Under the pieces are notes generated by a model. The model did not search any database. It was not told where the DNA came from and saw only the letters and a program-made list of their open reading frames with translations. A program made the position numbers and the translations under genes. From Pelomonas paludis (GTDB lineage: Bacteria; Pseudomonadota; Gammaproteobacteria; Burkholderiales; Burkholderiaceae_C): DNA of 64,000 bases. The stretch is from assembly GCF_039872745.1 (NCBI RefSeq), contig NZ_JBDPZD010000001.1, forward strand, positions 1,116,001-1,180,000, written 5' to 3'. Shown here piece by piece: positions 49,065-57,884 of the stretch (position 1 is the stretch's first letter; each line of letters opens with the position of its first letter).

Positions 49065-51838
49065 GCCACCAACTCCTCATTCATCCCCGCCATCAACCCA
49101 TCCAGCTCCTCGCCAAACAGCCCCCAAGCCTTCTGCAGGCCGCCGCGTGCGGCCAGCTCCGCGTAGTCGAAGTCGTCTCGCGCGATGGAGCAGGAGCTGG
49201 CGATGTGGTCCTTCATCAGGCGCAGCCAGTCGGTCTGCTCGGGCGTGAAGGCGGTGGCGCGGCGGCTGTTGTGGCGCCAGATCCAGTCGGCAAAGCGTTG
49301 GTTCACGGTGTCGGCAAAGGGGGTGAGTTCGGCCTCCAGGCCAAGGGCAAAGCGCAGCAGGGCCACGAGGTCGGTCAACTGCCGCTGCAGGCCCACGCCT
49401 TTCACCTGGCCGGCCTGCACGCGGGCGTAGGCGGCCCAGAGGCGGTCGGTGGTGAGCATCAGCGGTGGGCGGGCAATGGCGTCTGCCAGCTCCTGGACGG
49501 CGTCGATGGTCAGCGCACGGCGCTGGTAGGGCTGCTGGTAGAAGAAGCTCAGGGCGGCTAGTTCGTCCTTGTGGGCCTGGGCAAAGTCTTTGAAGGCCTG
49601 CACGTCGGCGCGGGCGTGCTCGTCCATCTGGGCGGCGGGGCTGCTCGTGAGGATGCGGTCGAGGTTGACGTGGTCGATGAGCTGCTCGCGCTCACGGCGG
49701 GCGTGCTCGATTTGCTCGCGCAGTTCGGGCGCATCAAACGGCGCACAGGCGGCGGCCACGCGGGTGGCGCGGGCAGCTTGCAGCTCGTCGGGCAGCAGGG
49801 TGTCTTCGCTGCGGGTGATGCCGCTCAAGCGGGCGGTGTCCAGGGCGGCCTGGGCAATGGCGTCGGGGTCCAGCGCCTTGAGCAGGGCCTTGCCCAGCTC
49901 GCGGGCGGGCACGCCGCCGCTGGCGCGCTCGATGCGGGCGCGGGCTTTGTCGTCGAGCTGTTTGTCGAGCCGCACGAGGCGGTTGGCCAGGGTGAGCAGG
50001 GTGTCGTCGTCGCGCTGGTTCAGGGCCACCGCTTGCAGCAGGTCTTTGAGCGGCACGCCGGGCTTTTGCTCCAGGCTGCGGCTTTCGGTCTTGAGGCTTT
50101 TTTCCACGCCCACGGCGTCGATGAGGATGAAGCGCTCTTTGGCGCCGCTGGCGCTGGCGCTGACCTTTTGCAGGCCGTCGGCATCGAGGCTGCGCACGCC
50201 ACGGCCCTTCATCTGCTCGTAGTAGCCCTTGCTGCGCACGTCGCGCATGAAGAGCAGCACCTCCAGCGGCTTCACGTCGGTGCCAGTGGCAATCATGTCC
50301 ACGGTGACGGCGATGCGGGGGTGGTAGTCGTTGCGGAAGGCGGCGAGCACGGCGTCGGCCTGCTTCTCGCTGTAGGTGACCTTGCGGCAGAAGGCGTTGC
50401 CCTGGCCGTAGACCTCGCGCACGGCCTGCACGATGTCGTCGGCGTGGCTGTCGGTCTTGGCAAATATCAGGGTCTTGGGCACTTCGCGGCGGGCGGGGAA
50501 GAGCTCGTGCTCCACCACGCGCTTCATCTCCCGCAAGACCTGGCGAATCTGGCTCACGTTGACGACGGAGCGGTCCAGCTCCTTGCCGGTGTAGGCGGTG
50601 TCTTCCTCGGTCTGGCCCCAGCGCTTCTTGCGGGTTTGGCGGTCACGGTGGTCCACCCACTCTTTCGCTTTCAGCTCGGCGCCTTGTTGGGTGACCTCGG
50701 TGACGATCTCCCACACGTCGTAGCCCACGTTGACACCGTCCGCCACCGAGTCTTCGTAGCTGTACTCGGCCACGACGTTCTCGTTGAAGAAGCCGTAGGT
50801 GCGCTTGTCGGGCGTGGCGGTGAGGCCGATGAGGAAGGCGTCGAAGTAGTCGAGCACCTGCTTCCACAGGTTGTAGATGCTGCGGTGGCACTCGTCGATG
50901 ACGATGAAGTCGAAGGTCTCGACGGGCAGCTCGGGCGAGTAGCTGACGAGCCGGCCTTGCTTGACGGCTTTCGCAACCTCAGCGGCGGGGATGTCTTCGG
51001 CAGACTCGTCCAACACCTCGCCGCTGAGCGCGGCGTACATGCGCTGGATGGTGCTGATGCAGACCTGGGCATGGCGGTCCACACCGGCCGGGCCGACGCG
51101 CTGGACGTTGTACAGCTCGGTGAACTTGCGGCCATCGTCCGGCGGCGTGTAGGCCATGAACTCCTGGTGGGCCTGCTTGCCGAGGTTGCGGGTGTCCACG
51201 AGGAAGAGGATGCGTTTGGCCCCGCCGAACTTGAGCAGCCGGTAGACAGCGGTGATGGCCGTGAAGGTCTTGCCGGCACCGGTGGCCATGTGCACCAGGG
51301 CACGCGGGCGATTGGCGGCGAGCGACTGCTCAAGGCCGGTGACAGCGCTGGTCTGGCAGTCCCGCAGGTTGTCAGTGGGCAGCGGAGGCATGGCCTCACG
51401 CAGGCGTTGGCGCAGCGTGGTGGGCTGGGCCAGCCAGGCGGCCAGGGTCTCGGGCCTGAAGAAGCGGAACACCTCACGCGAGCGGGGCGCGGGGTCGCGG
51501 CCATCGGTGAAGCGGGTGATTTGCCCGGTGGCTTCAAACAGAAACGGCAGGGGCTGGTTGTTGGTGCGCCACTTGAGGCGCGAGTGGGCGTAGCGCTCGG
51601 TCTGGCTTTCGGTGACGACGAGCTGCTCGCCGGCATCGTCACGCTTGGCTTCGACGATGCCCACGGCCTCGCGGCCCACGAAGAGCACGTAGTCTGCAGG
51701 GCCGGTGTCGGTGGGGTATTCACGCACGGCGACGCCGAGCGCCGCGCCGAGGTTGAGCTGGCGGTAGTCCTGCACCAGCCAGCCGGTGGCTTGCAGGCGT
51801 TCGTCGATGACTTGTCGGGCCTGGGCCTCTGGGGTCAT
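49061..51838 (-). CDS. hsdR: Type I restriction-modification system, endonuclease/translocase HsdR
   Basis: This 925-residue protein has an N-terminal PD-(D/E)xK nuclease with VGIVEAKRDDAGEQ, then an SF2 motor with Walker A HMATGAGKTFTAI, motif Ia/II with FIVIDECHRSIYNLW, SFIGLTATP-type LIGLTATPDKRTYGF, motif V/VI region TVDMIATGTDVKPLEVLLFM and MKGRGVRS, and a helical C-terminal domain. It pulls unmodified DNA and cuts at a distance. It is the first gene of the operon; its start lies 53 bases past the gyrB terminator, so the promoter must be in that short gap. Confidence 0.96.
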   Translation of the reverse strand: MTPEAQARQVIDERLQATGWLVQDYRQLNLGAALGVAVREYPTDTGPADYVLFVGREAVGIVEAKRDDAGEQLVVTESQTERYAHSRLKWRTNNQPLPFLFEATGQITRFTDGRDPAPRSREVFRFFRPETLAAWLAQPTTLRQRLREAMPPLPTDNLRDCQTSAVTGLEQSLAANRPRALVHMATGAGKTFTAITAVYRLLKFGGAKRILFLVDTRNLGKQAHQEFMAYTPPDDGRKFTELYNVQRVGPAGVDRHAQVCISTIQRMYAALSGEVLDESAEDIPAAEVAKAVKQGRLVSYSPELPVETFDFIVIDECHRSIYNLWKQVLDYFDAFLIGLTATPDKRTYGFFNENVVAEYSYEDSVADGVNVGYDVWEIVTEVTQQGAELKAKEWVDHRDRQTRKKRWGQTEEDTAYTGKELDRSVVNVSQIRQVLREMKRVVEHELFPARREVPKTLIFAKTDSHADDIVQAVREVYGQGNAFCRKVTYSEKQADAVLAAFRNDYHPRIAVTVDMIATGTDVKPLEVLLFMRDVRSKGYYEQMKGRGVRSLDADGLQKVSASASGAKERFILIDAVGVEKSLKTESRSLEQKPGVPLKDLLQAVALNQRDDDTLLTLANRLVRLDKQLDDKARARIERASGGVPARELGKALLKALDPDAIAQAALDTARLSGITRSEDTLLPDELQAARATRVAAACAPFDAPELREQIEHARREREQLIDHVNLDRILTSSPAAQMDEHARADVQAFKDFAQAHKDELAALSFFYQQPYQRRALTIDAVQELADAIARPPLMLTTDRLWAAYARVQAGQVKGVGLQRQLTDLVALLRFALGLEAELTPFADTVNQRFADWIWRHNSRRATAFTPEQTDWLRLMKDHIASSCSIARDDFDYAELAARGGLQKAWGLFGEELDGLMAGMNEELVA

Positions 51839-51890
51839 TGAAAGCTTCCCTTGCCGCAGCGGGTTGCTGCGTCGCGCGTTAGTGTCGCCA

Positions 51891-51927
51891 AGAAAAAGGG
51901 CGAGCGGCTCATGGTCCTGCTCGCCCT
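51891..51927 (-). terminator. Rho-independent terminator of gyrB
   Basis: Read on the minus strand, AGGGCGAGC and GCTCGCCCT form a 9-bp stem (51897-51905 with 51919-51927), extendable by GG/CC, followed by TTTTTCT. It separates gyrB from the hsd operon 23 bases after the gyrB stop. Confidence 0.88.
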
Positions 51928-51949
51928 GGGCATGCGCTGGCTTGGGGGC

Positions 51950-54463
51950 TTAGACGTCGATGTTCCCCGCCCGCAGCGCGTTCGATTCAATGAACTCGCG
52001 GCGTGGCTCGACCTCGTCGCCCATGAGCATGGTGAACACCTTGTCGGCCTCGATGGCGTCTTCGATCTGGACGCGCAGGAGGCGGCGGACGGTGGGGTCC
52101 ATGGTGGTTTCCCAGAGCTGCTCGGGGTTCATTTCGCCGAGGCCCTTGTAGCGCTGGCGGCCGACGCTGCCTTCGGCTTGCTGCATGAGCCAGGCCATGG
52201 CGGCGCGGAAGTCGGCGACCTTGGATTCCTTGGCCTTTTCGCCTTCGCCCTTGCGGACGATGGCGCCGTCCTGGATGAGGCCCTGGAAGCTGAGGCCGGC
52301 ATCGGCGAGGACTTCATAGTCGGCGCCGTGGACGAAGTCGGCGTGGATGACGCTGGCACGCACGTTGCCGTGGTGCATGCGGGCGATCTTGAGGAAGAGC
52401 TTGTCGGTGCGGGGGTCGGTCTCGACGGTGACCTGGGCGTCGTGGAGCAGGCCTTTGAGCTTGTCGGCGCTGGCGGTGGCAGCCTCGGGGGTGTCGAGGT
52501 CGATGGCCAGGCCGTTGGCCAGCACGTGCAGGGCTTCTACGTCCATCCAGTTGGACAGGCGCTCGATGACGCTTTGGGCGGCGACGTACTTGCGGGCGAG
52601 CACGTCGAGGGTGTCGCCCTTGAGGGTGGTGCCGGCGCCGGTGTCGAGGCTGGCGTCTTGCAGCGCGACCTTGAGCAGGAAGGCGTCGAACTCGTGGCCG
52701 TCCTTGAGGTATTGCTCGTGCTTGCCGACCTTGACCTTGTAGAGCGGGGGCTGGGCGATGTAGATGTGGCCGCGCTCGCAGAGCTCGGGCATCTGGCGGT
52801 AGAAGAAGGTGAGCAGCAGGGTGCGGATGTGGGCGCCGTCAACGTCCGCGTCGGTCATGATGATGATGCGGTGGTAGCGGAGCTTGTCGGGGTTGAAGTC
52901 ATCGCTGCCCGCCCCGCGCCCGATGCCGGTACCGAGGGCGGTGATGAGGGTGATGATTTCGTTCGAGGTGAGCAGCTTCTCGTAGCGCGCTTTCTCGACG
53001 TTGAGGATCTTGCCGCGCAGGGGCAGGATGGCCTGGAACTTCCGGTCGCGGCCCTGCTTGGCGGAGCCGCCGGCGGAGTCGCCCTCGACGATGTAGATCT
53101 CGCACAGGGCGGGGTCCTTTTCCTGGCAGTCAGCCAGCTTGCCGGGCAGGCCGAGGCCGTCGAGCACACCCTTGCGGCGGGTCATCTCTCTAGCCTTGCG
53201 GGCAGCCTCGCGGGCGCGGGCGGCGTCGAGGATCTTGCCGCAGATGATCTTGGCGTCGGTCGGGTTCTCAAGCAGGTAGTCAGTCAGCAGGCGCGAGACG
53301 ATGTCTTCGACGGGGCCGCGCACTTCGCTGGAGACGAGCTTGTCCTTGGTCTGGGAGCTGAACTTGGGCTCGGGCACCTTGACAGAGACGACGCAGGCCA
53401 GGCCTTCGCGCATGTCGTCACCGGCGACTTCGACCTTGGCCTTCTTGGCGAGATCGTTGTCTTCGATGTACTTGTTGATGACGCGGGTCATCGCGGCGCG
53501 CAGGCCGGTCAAGTGGGTGCCGCCGTCCCGCTGCGGGATGTTGTTGGTGAAGCAGAGGACGTTCTCGTTGAAGCCGTCGTTCCACTGCATGGCGACTTCA
53601 ACGCCGATGTTGGTCTGCTGGTCGGACATCTTGTCGCCGATGGCGTGGAAGATGTTCGGGTGCAGGGTGGTCTTGCCCTTGTTGATGAACTCGACAAAGC
53701 CTTTGACGCCGCCGGCGTAGGCGAAGTTGTCTTCCTTGTTGCTGCGCTCGTCGACGAGGCGGATCTTGACGCCGTTGTTGAGGAAGGAGAGCTCACGCAG
53801 CCGCTTGGCGAGGATGTCGTAGTGGTAGTCGTTGTTCTCTTTGAAGATCTCGGTGTCGGGCAGGAAGTGGACCTCGGTGCCGCGCTTGTCGGTCTCGCCG
53901 ATGACCTTCATGGGGCGGGTTTCAAAGCCGTCCACCATGACGCTCTCGCCGTTCTGCGGGATGCCCTTGGCGAACTCGATGAAGTGGACCTTGCCGTTCT
54001 GGCGCACGGTGAGGCGCAGGAACTTGGACAGGCCGTTCACGCAGGACACACCCACGCCGTGAAGGCCGCCCGAGACCTTGTAGCTGTTCTGGTTGAACTT
54101 GCCGCCGGCGTGCAGCTCGGTCAGGGCGATCTCGGCGGCGGAGCGCTTGGGCTCGTGCTTGTCGTCCATCTTGACGCCGGTGGGGATGCCGCGGCCGTTG
54201 TCGATGACGGAGATGGAGTTGTCGGTGTGGATGGTGACGACGATGTCGTCGCAATGGCCGGCCAGGGCTTCGTCGATGGAGTTGTCGACGACCTCGAAGA
54301 CGAGGTGGTGCAGGCCGGTGCCGTCCGAGGTGTCGCCGATGTACATGCCGGGGCGCTTGCGCACGGCCTCCAGGCCTTCCAGGATCTGGATGGAGCTGGC
54401 GTCATAGGCCTGGGGTGCCGGGGTGGGCGCGGGGGCGGGAACGTTCTCGGGGGTGTCGCTCAT
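51950..54463 (-). CDS. gyrB: DNA gyrase subunit B
   Basis: This 837-residue ATPase subunit of gyrase (E. coli 804) has a short Pro/Ala-rich N-terminal tail, then the GHKL ATPase (EGLEAVRKRPGMYIGDTSDG, EVVDNSIDEALAGHC, DNGRGIPTG, SGGLHGVGVSCVN), the transducer and the TOPRIM domain (EGDSAGGSAKQGRDR, IIIMTDADVDGAHI), and the GyrB C-terminal part with GLGEMNPEQLWETTMDP. It introduces negative supercoils with GyrA, encoded elsewhere. The gene follows dnaN as usual. Confidence 0.98.
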   Translation of the reverse strand: MSDTPENVPAPAPTPAPQAYDASSIQILEGLEAVRKRPGMYIGDTSDGTGLHHLVFEVVDNSIDEALAGHCDDIVVTIHTDNSISVIDNGRGIPTGVKMDDKHEPKRSAAEIALTELHAGGKFNQNSYKVSGGLHGVGVSCVNGLSKFLRLTVRQNGKVHFIEFAKGIPQNGESVMVDGFETRPMKVIGETDKRGTEVHFLPDTEIFKENNDYHYDILAKRLRELSFLNNGVKIRLVDERSNKEDNFAYAGGVKGFVEFINKGKTTLHPNIFHAIGDKMSDQQTNIGVEVAMQWNDGFNENVLCFTNNIPQRDGGTHLTGLRAAMTRVINKYIEDNDLAKKAKVEVAGDDMREGLACVVSVKVPEPKFSSQTKDKLVSSEVRGPVEDIVSRLLTDYLLENPTDAKIICGKILDAARAREAARKAREMTRRKGVLDGLGLPGKLADCQEKDPALCEIYIVEGDSAGGSAKQGRDRKFQAILPLRGKILNVEKARYEKLLTSNEIITLITALGTGIGRGAGSDDFNPDKLRYHRIIIMTDADVDGAHIRTLLLTFFYRQMPELCERGHIYIAQPPLYKVKVGKHEQYLKDGHEFDAFLLKVALQDASLDTGAGTTLKGDTLDVLARKYVAAQSVIERLSNWMDVEALHVLANGLAIDLDTPEAATASADKLKGLLHDAQVTVETDPRTDKLFLKIARMHHGNVRASVIHADFVHGADYEVLADAGLSFQGLIQDGAIVRKGEGEKAKESKVADFRAAMAWLMQQAEGSVGRQRYKGLGEMNPEQLWETTMDPTVRRLLRVQIEDAIEADKVFTMLMGDEVEPRREFIESNALRAGNIDV

Positions 54464-54509
54464 GACTGGGTACTCAAGGCCGCGTGGCGGCCCTCCATCT
54501 TCAAACTAG

Positions 54510-54532
54510 AGCCCCCCGCTTGGCGGGGGGCT
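54510..54532 (-). terminator. Perfect hairpin between dnaN and gyrB
   Basis: AGCCCCCCGC and GCGGGGGGCT form a perfect 10-bp stem with a 3-base loop in the 111-base dnaN-gyrB gap. The minus-strand tail has only a short T-run (CTAGTTTGA), so this may act as an attenuator or RNase-stable 3' end rather than a full stop. Confidence 0.55.
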
Positions 54533-54574
54533 GGGGGTGCGAAACGTTCGGGCATGCAATGCCAAGGAGGATCG

Positions 54575-55702
54575 CTAGATCCGCATCGGCATCACGACGT
54601 ACTTGAATCCGTTGTCGTCAGGGATGGTCAGCAGCGCGCTGGAGGCGCTGTCGTTGAGGTCGATGCAGACCATGTCCTGGCTCATGTTGGAGAGGGCGTC
54701 CATCAGGTAGGTGACGTTGAAGCCGGTCTCGATCTTGTCGCCGCCGTAGTCGATCTCGATCTCTTCCTTGGCCTCTTCCTGCTCGGCATTGCTGGAGGCG
54801 ATGGAGAGCAGGCCGGGCTCGAAGGTCAGGCGCACGGCCTTGAACTTCTCGCTGGTCAGGATGGCGGCGCGCTGCAGGCTGGCCAGCAGCGGGGCGCGGC
54901 CCAGGGTGAGGCGGAACTTGTGGTTCTTGGGGATGACGCGGTTGTAGTCGGGGAACTTGCCCTCGACCAGCTTGGTCACGAACTCCATGCCCGAGAAGCT
55001 GAACTTGGCCTGGTTGCCGGCAAAGCGCATCTCGATGGCGGCTTCGTCGGCCTTGCCGTCCTTCCCCTCTTCTTTCAACAGGCGCTGCAGCTCTAGCACG
55101 GTCTTGCGCGGCAGGATGACTTCCTGCTTGGGGATGTCGGCATCGAGGTCGGCCTGCGCGAGGGCGAGGCGGTGGCCGTCGGTGGCGACGAGGGTGAGGC
55201 TCTTGCCTTCGGCCACGAACAGGATGCCGTTGAGGTAGTAGCGGATGTCATGCACCGCCATCGCGAAGTGGACCTGGTTGATCAGGCCCTTGAGCGTCTT
55301 TTGCGGCACGCTGAAGGCGGGGCCAAAGTCGGCGGCCTCCTGCACCAGCGGGAAGTCGTCGCTGGGGAGGGTCTGCAGGGTGAAGCGGCTCTTGCCGCCC
55401 TGCAGGGTCATCTTGTTCTGGTTGCTGGTGAGGCTGACCGTCTGGTCGGCGGGCAGCGAGCGCAGGATGTCGATCAGCTTGCGGGCCGCGACGGTGGTGG
55501 CGAGGTTGCCGGCGTCGCCGCCGAGCTCGACGGTGGTGCGGACCTGGATTTCGAGGTCGCTGGTGGTGAACTCGATCTGGGACCCGGTCTTGCGGATCAG
55601 CACATTGGCCAGGATCGGCAGCGTGTGGCGCCGCTCGACGATGCCCGAGACGGCCTGCAGCGCGCCGAGCACCTGATCCTGGTTGGCTTTCAAGACGATC
55701 AT
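54575..55702 (-). CDS. dnaN: DNA polymerase III beta sliding clamp
   Basis: This 375-residue clamp (E. coli 366) shows the three-fold domain repeat: KANQDQVLGALQAVSGIVER at the start, RLALAQADLDADIPKQEVIL in the middle, and the C-terminal DDNGFKYVVMPMRI, the family MPMR ending. ATG 55702 is preceded by a GAGG-type site. It is 187 bases downstream of dnaA on the same strand; that gap contains GTCACTC (55758-55764) and GAGTGAC (55781-55787) as an inverted repeat. Confidence 0.98.
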   Translation of the reverse strand: MIVLKANQDQVLGALQAVSGIVERRHTLPILANVLIRKTGSQIEFTTSDLEIQVRTTVELGGDAGNLATTVAARKLIDILRSLPADQTVSLTSNQNKMTLQGGKSRFTLQTLPSDDFPLVQEAADFGPAFSVPQKTLKGLINQVHFAMAVHDIRYYLNGILFVAEGKSLTLVATDGHRLALAQADLDADIPKQEVILPRKTVLELQRLLKEEGKDGKADEAAIEMRFAGNQAKFSFSGMEFVTKLVEGKFPDYNRVIPKNHKFRLTLGRAPLLASLQRAAILTSEKFKAVRLTFEPGLLSIASSNAEQEEAKEEIEIDYGGDKIETGFNVTYLMDALSNMSQDMVCIDLNDSASSALLTIPDDNGFKYVVMPMRI

Positions 55703-55889
55703 GAGGACCTCGTTGTCTGGGGTTTTATGGGGTCAGCGCGCACGCCGGGGCGGAAAAGTCACTCCCAGGTTGCCGGCTAAGAGTGACGCGCGCGCGTAGA
55801 CAGGGGATTGTCGCCGCCTTTGCAGGTGCGGGCGCCCTGGCAAGCTGGGCATTGGGGTGAACCCCGAGATGGCGGCGCCAACCCGGCGC

Positions 55890-57374
55890 TCAGCCTTTGA
55901 GCGTCTGCTCCAGCACGTGGAGCTGCTGGTTCAGCTCGGTGTTCTTCTGGCGCTCGCCACCGATCTTGCGCACCGCGTGCAGCACGGTGGTGTGGTCGCG
56001 TCCGCCAAAGAGCTCGCCGATCTCGGGCAGGCTCTTTTGCGTCAGCTCCTTGGCGATGTACATCGCAATCTGGCGCGGGCGGGCGATGCTGGCCGGGCGC
56101 TTCTTGGAGTACATGTCCGCGACCTTGATCTTGTAGAAGTCGGCCACGGTCTTCTGGATGTTCTCGACGCTGATCTGCCGGTTCTGGATGGAGAGCAGGT
56201 CCTTGAGCGCATCGCGCGCCAGCTGGATGTTGATCTCCTTGTGGCTGAAGCGGCTGTAGGCCAGCACCTTGCGCAGCGCGCCTTCCAGCTCGCGCACATT
56301 GGCGCGCACGTTCTTGGCGATGAAGAAGGCCACGTCCTCGGGCAGGCTGACAGCCTCGGCGTCGGCCTTCTTGATCAGGATGGCCACGCGCATCTCCAGC
56401 TCAGGCGGCTCGATGGCCACGGTGAGGCCGGCGTCGAAGCGGCTGGTCAGGCGCTCGTCAATGTCCACCAGCCCTTTGGGGTAGGTGTCGCTGGTCATGA
56501 TGATGTGCGCCTTCTTGGCCAGCAGGGCTTCGAAGGCGTTGAAGAACTCTTCCTGCGTGCGGTCCTTGCCGGCAAAGAACTGCACGTCGTCGATCAGCAG
56601 CAGGTCCAGCGAGTGGTACTTGGCCTTCAGTTCGTCGAAGGTCTTGCGCTGGTAGTTCTTGACCACGTCGGAGATGAACTGCTCGGCGTGCAGGTAGAGC
56701 ACGCGGGCGTCCGGGCGGTCGCGCAGCAGCGCATTGCCCACGGCGTGGATCAAGTGCGTCTTGCCCAGGCCCACGCCGCCGTAAATGAACAGCGGGTTGT
56801 ACATCTGCCCCGGCGCGCCGGCCACGTGCAGCGCGGCGGTGCGGGCCATCTGGTTGGCGCGGCCGGCCACCAGGCTGTCGAAGGTCAGCGCGGGGTTGAT
56901 GCGGTTCTTGTTGCCGGCAGGCCCCTGGCTCGGGATCTCTACCGTCGGCTGGGCGGTCGCATTCGGCGTGAGCTGGCCCAGCAGGGCGCCCGCCGGCACC
57001 GGGCCGGCAGTGGCCGGCATGCCGCCCGGCAGCGCTGTTGGCATGGTGGCCTGCAGCGGGGCGGCGTCGCGGCTGGGGGTGGCGAGCACCAGCTCCAGCC
57101 GGGCTGGCCGGCCGGCGAGTTCGCTCAGGATCTCTTCGAGGCGCGGCGCGTACTGCCGGCGGATCCAGTCGCGCTTGAAGTGGTTGGGCACCCGCAGCTG
57201 CACGACGAGCAGCTGGTCCGGCGCCACGGCCGCATCCGCCAGCGTGGCCGGCGGCAGGGGGCGGATCCAGGTGTTGAACTGCTGTTCAGGCAGTTCGGCA
57301 GCAAACCGTTCGCAGCCGCGTCGCCAGAGGTCGGCGCCGGCCGCTTCGCCTGCGCCAAGGAGGGGGTCGCTCAT
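55890..57374 (-). CDS. dnaA: Chromosomal replication initiator DnaA
   Basis: This 494-residue protein starts at ATG 57374 (MSDPLLGAGEAAGADLWRRG); the open upstream stretch is leader. Domain I spans about residues 1-90, a Pro/Ala-rich linker about 100-155, the AAA+ domain III has FIYGGVGLGKTHLIHAVGN (Walker A) and LLLIDDVQFFAGK (Walker B), and domain IV ends with the DnaA signature FGGRDHTTVLHAVRKI. It binds DnaA boxes and opens oriC. A TTTTCCACA-type box touches the start codon, which suits self-repression. Confidence 0.98.
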   Translation of the reverse strand: MSDPLLGAGEAAGADLWRRGCERFAAELPEQQFNTWIRPLPPATLADAAVAPDQLLVVQLRVPNHFKRDWIRRQYAPRLEEILSELAGRPARLELVLATPSRDAAPLQATMPTALPGGMPATAGPVPAGALLGQLTPNATAQPTVEIPSQGPAGNKNRINPALTFDSLVAGRANQMARTAALHVAGAPGQMYNPLFIYGGVGLGKTHLIHAVGNALLRDRPDARVLYLHAEQFISDVVKNYQRKTFDELKAKYHSLDLLLIDDVQFFAGKDRTQEEFFNAFEALLAKKAHIIMTSDTYPKGLVDIDERLTSRFDAGLTVAIEPPELEMRVAILIKKADAEAVSLPEDVAFFIAKNVRANVRELEGALRKVLAYSRFSHKEINIQLARDALKDLLSIQNRQISVENIQKTVADFYKIKVADMYSKKRPASIARPRQIAMYIAKELTQKSLPEIGELFGGRDHTTVLHAVRKIGGERQKNTELNQQLHVLEQTLKG

Positions 57375-57383
57375 TGTGGAAAA
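57375..57383 (-). promoter_or_regulatory. DnaA-box variant TTTTCCACA at the dnaA start
   Basis: The minus strand reads TTTTCCACA, one base from the consensus TTATCCACA, immediately before the dnaA start codon. The position suits autoregulation by DnaA. Confidence 0.6.
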
Positions 57384-57435
57384 CTTGTTCTTGAGCGGCC
57401 GCATTGTACGGTTGCAAGACGCCGCAAGGGGCAGG

Positions 57436-57444
57436 TTATCCACA
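57436..57444 (+). promoter_or_regulatory. Consensus DnaA box TTATCCACA
   Basis: An exact TTATCCACA lies 62 bases upstream of dnaA. It is the only perfect copy I found in the origin block. Confidence 0.85.
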
Positions 57445-57509
57445 GTCGATGCTCGGGGTCAACCCCCGGCAAAACCCAGGGGGTTTGCGAGCTCCGGGGG
57501 CGGGTGCCA

Positions 57510-57538
57510 TTGACCTGTTGCACCGTGTTTGGTGTAAT
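57510..57538 (+). promoter_or_regulatory. Sigma-70-type promoter of rpmH
   Basis: TTGACC (57510-57515) and TGTAAT (57533-57538) are separated by 17 bases, a near-consensus promoter. It would give a leader of about 180 bases before rpmH and drive rpmH-rnpA-yidD-yidC. Confidence 0.75.
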
Positions 57539-57726
57539 CCCGGGTTTTCGCGAGCGCTGCGGGGGTCTGCCTTCGCCCGGGCTCGGGAACGAAACAGGCG
57601 CCGAGTCTCGACGAGACTTCGGCCCTTCGCAACGCGGCTGGTGAGATTCGGGTTCCCTGGGTCTGACAAGCAGTCCGCACGGCGCCGCCAACCGCTGCAG
57701 CGTCGCTCCACCAAGGAAAACTCATC

Positions 57727-57861
57727 ATGAAGCGTACCTACCAAGGCTCCAAGACCCGCCGCGCCCGCACCCACGGCTTCCTCGTCCGCATGAAGACCCG
57801 TGGCGGCCGCGCCGTCATCGCCGCGCGCCGCGCCAAGGGTCGCAAGCGCCTGGCTGTCTGA
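57727..57861 (+). CDS. rpmH: 50S ribosomal protein L34
   Basis: This 44-residue protein (MKRTYQGSKTRRARTHGF at the start, AKGRKRLAV at the end) is the standard L34, very basic and of usual length. The usual Pro at position 7 is Gly here. It is preceded by CCAAGGAAAA, with GGA 10 bases before the ATG, and followed by rnpA 23 bases downstream. Confidence 0.98.
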   Translation: MKRTYQGSKTRRARTHGFLVRMKTRGGRAVIAARRAKGRKRLAV

Positions 57862-57884
57862 GTCCCCACCAGGGATTTCTCGCC

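Larger units (their letters stand above)
57375..57726. other. dnaA-rpmH intergenic region, likely part of oriC
   Basis: This 352-base gap between divergent dnaA and rpmH is where many proteobacterial origins lie. It contains one perfect DnaA box (57436-57444), one variant box next to dnaA (57375-57383), the rpmH promoter (57510-57538) and a hairpin in the rpmH leader (57600-57623). I see no long AT-rich unwinding element and few boxes, so the origin may extend into rnpA, where further box-like sites lie, or be elsewhere. Confidence 0.6.

Noticed and set aside
49571..51841. Plus-strand open frame of 756 codons
   Set aside because: Antisense to hsdR, whose helicase motifs are complete.
51851..55096. 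Plus-strand open frame of 1081 codons
   Set aside because: Antisense to gyrB and part of dnaN; Val/Gly/Asp-rich with no recognisable domain.
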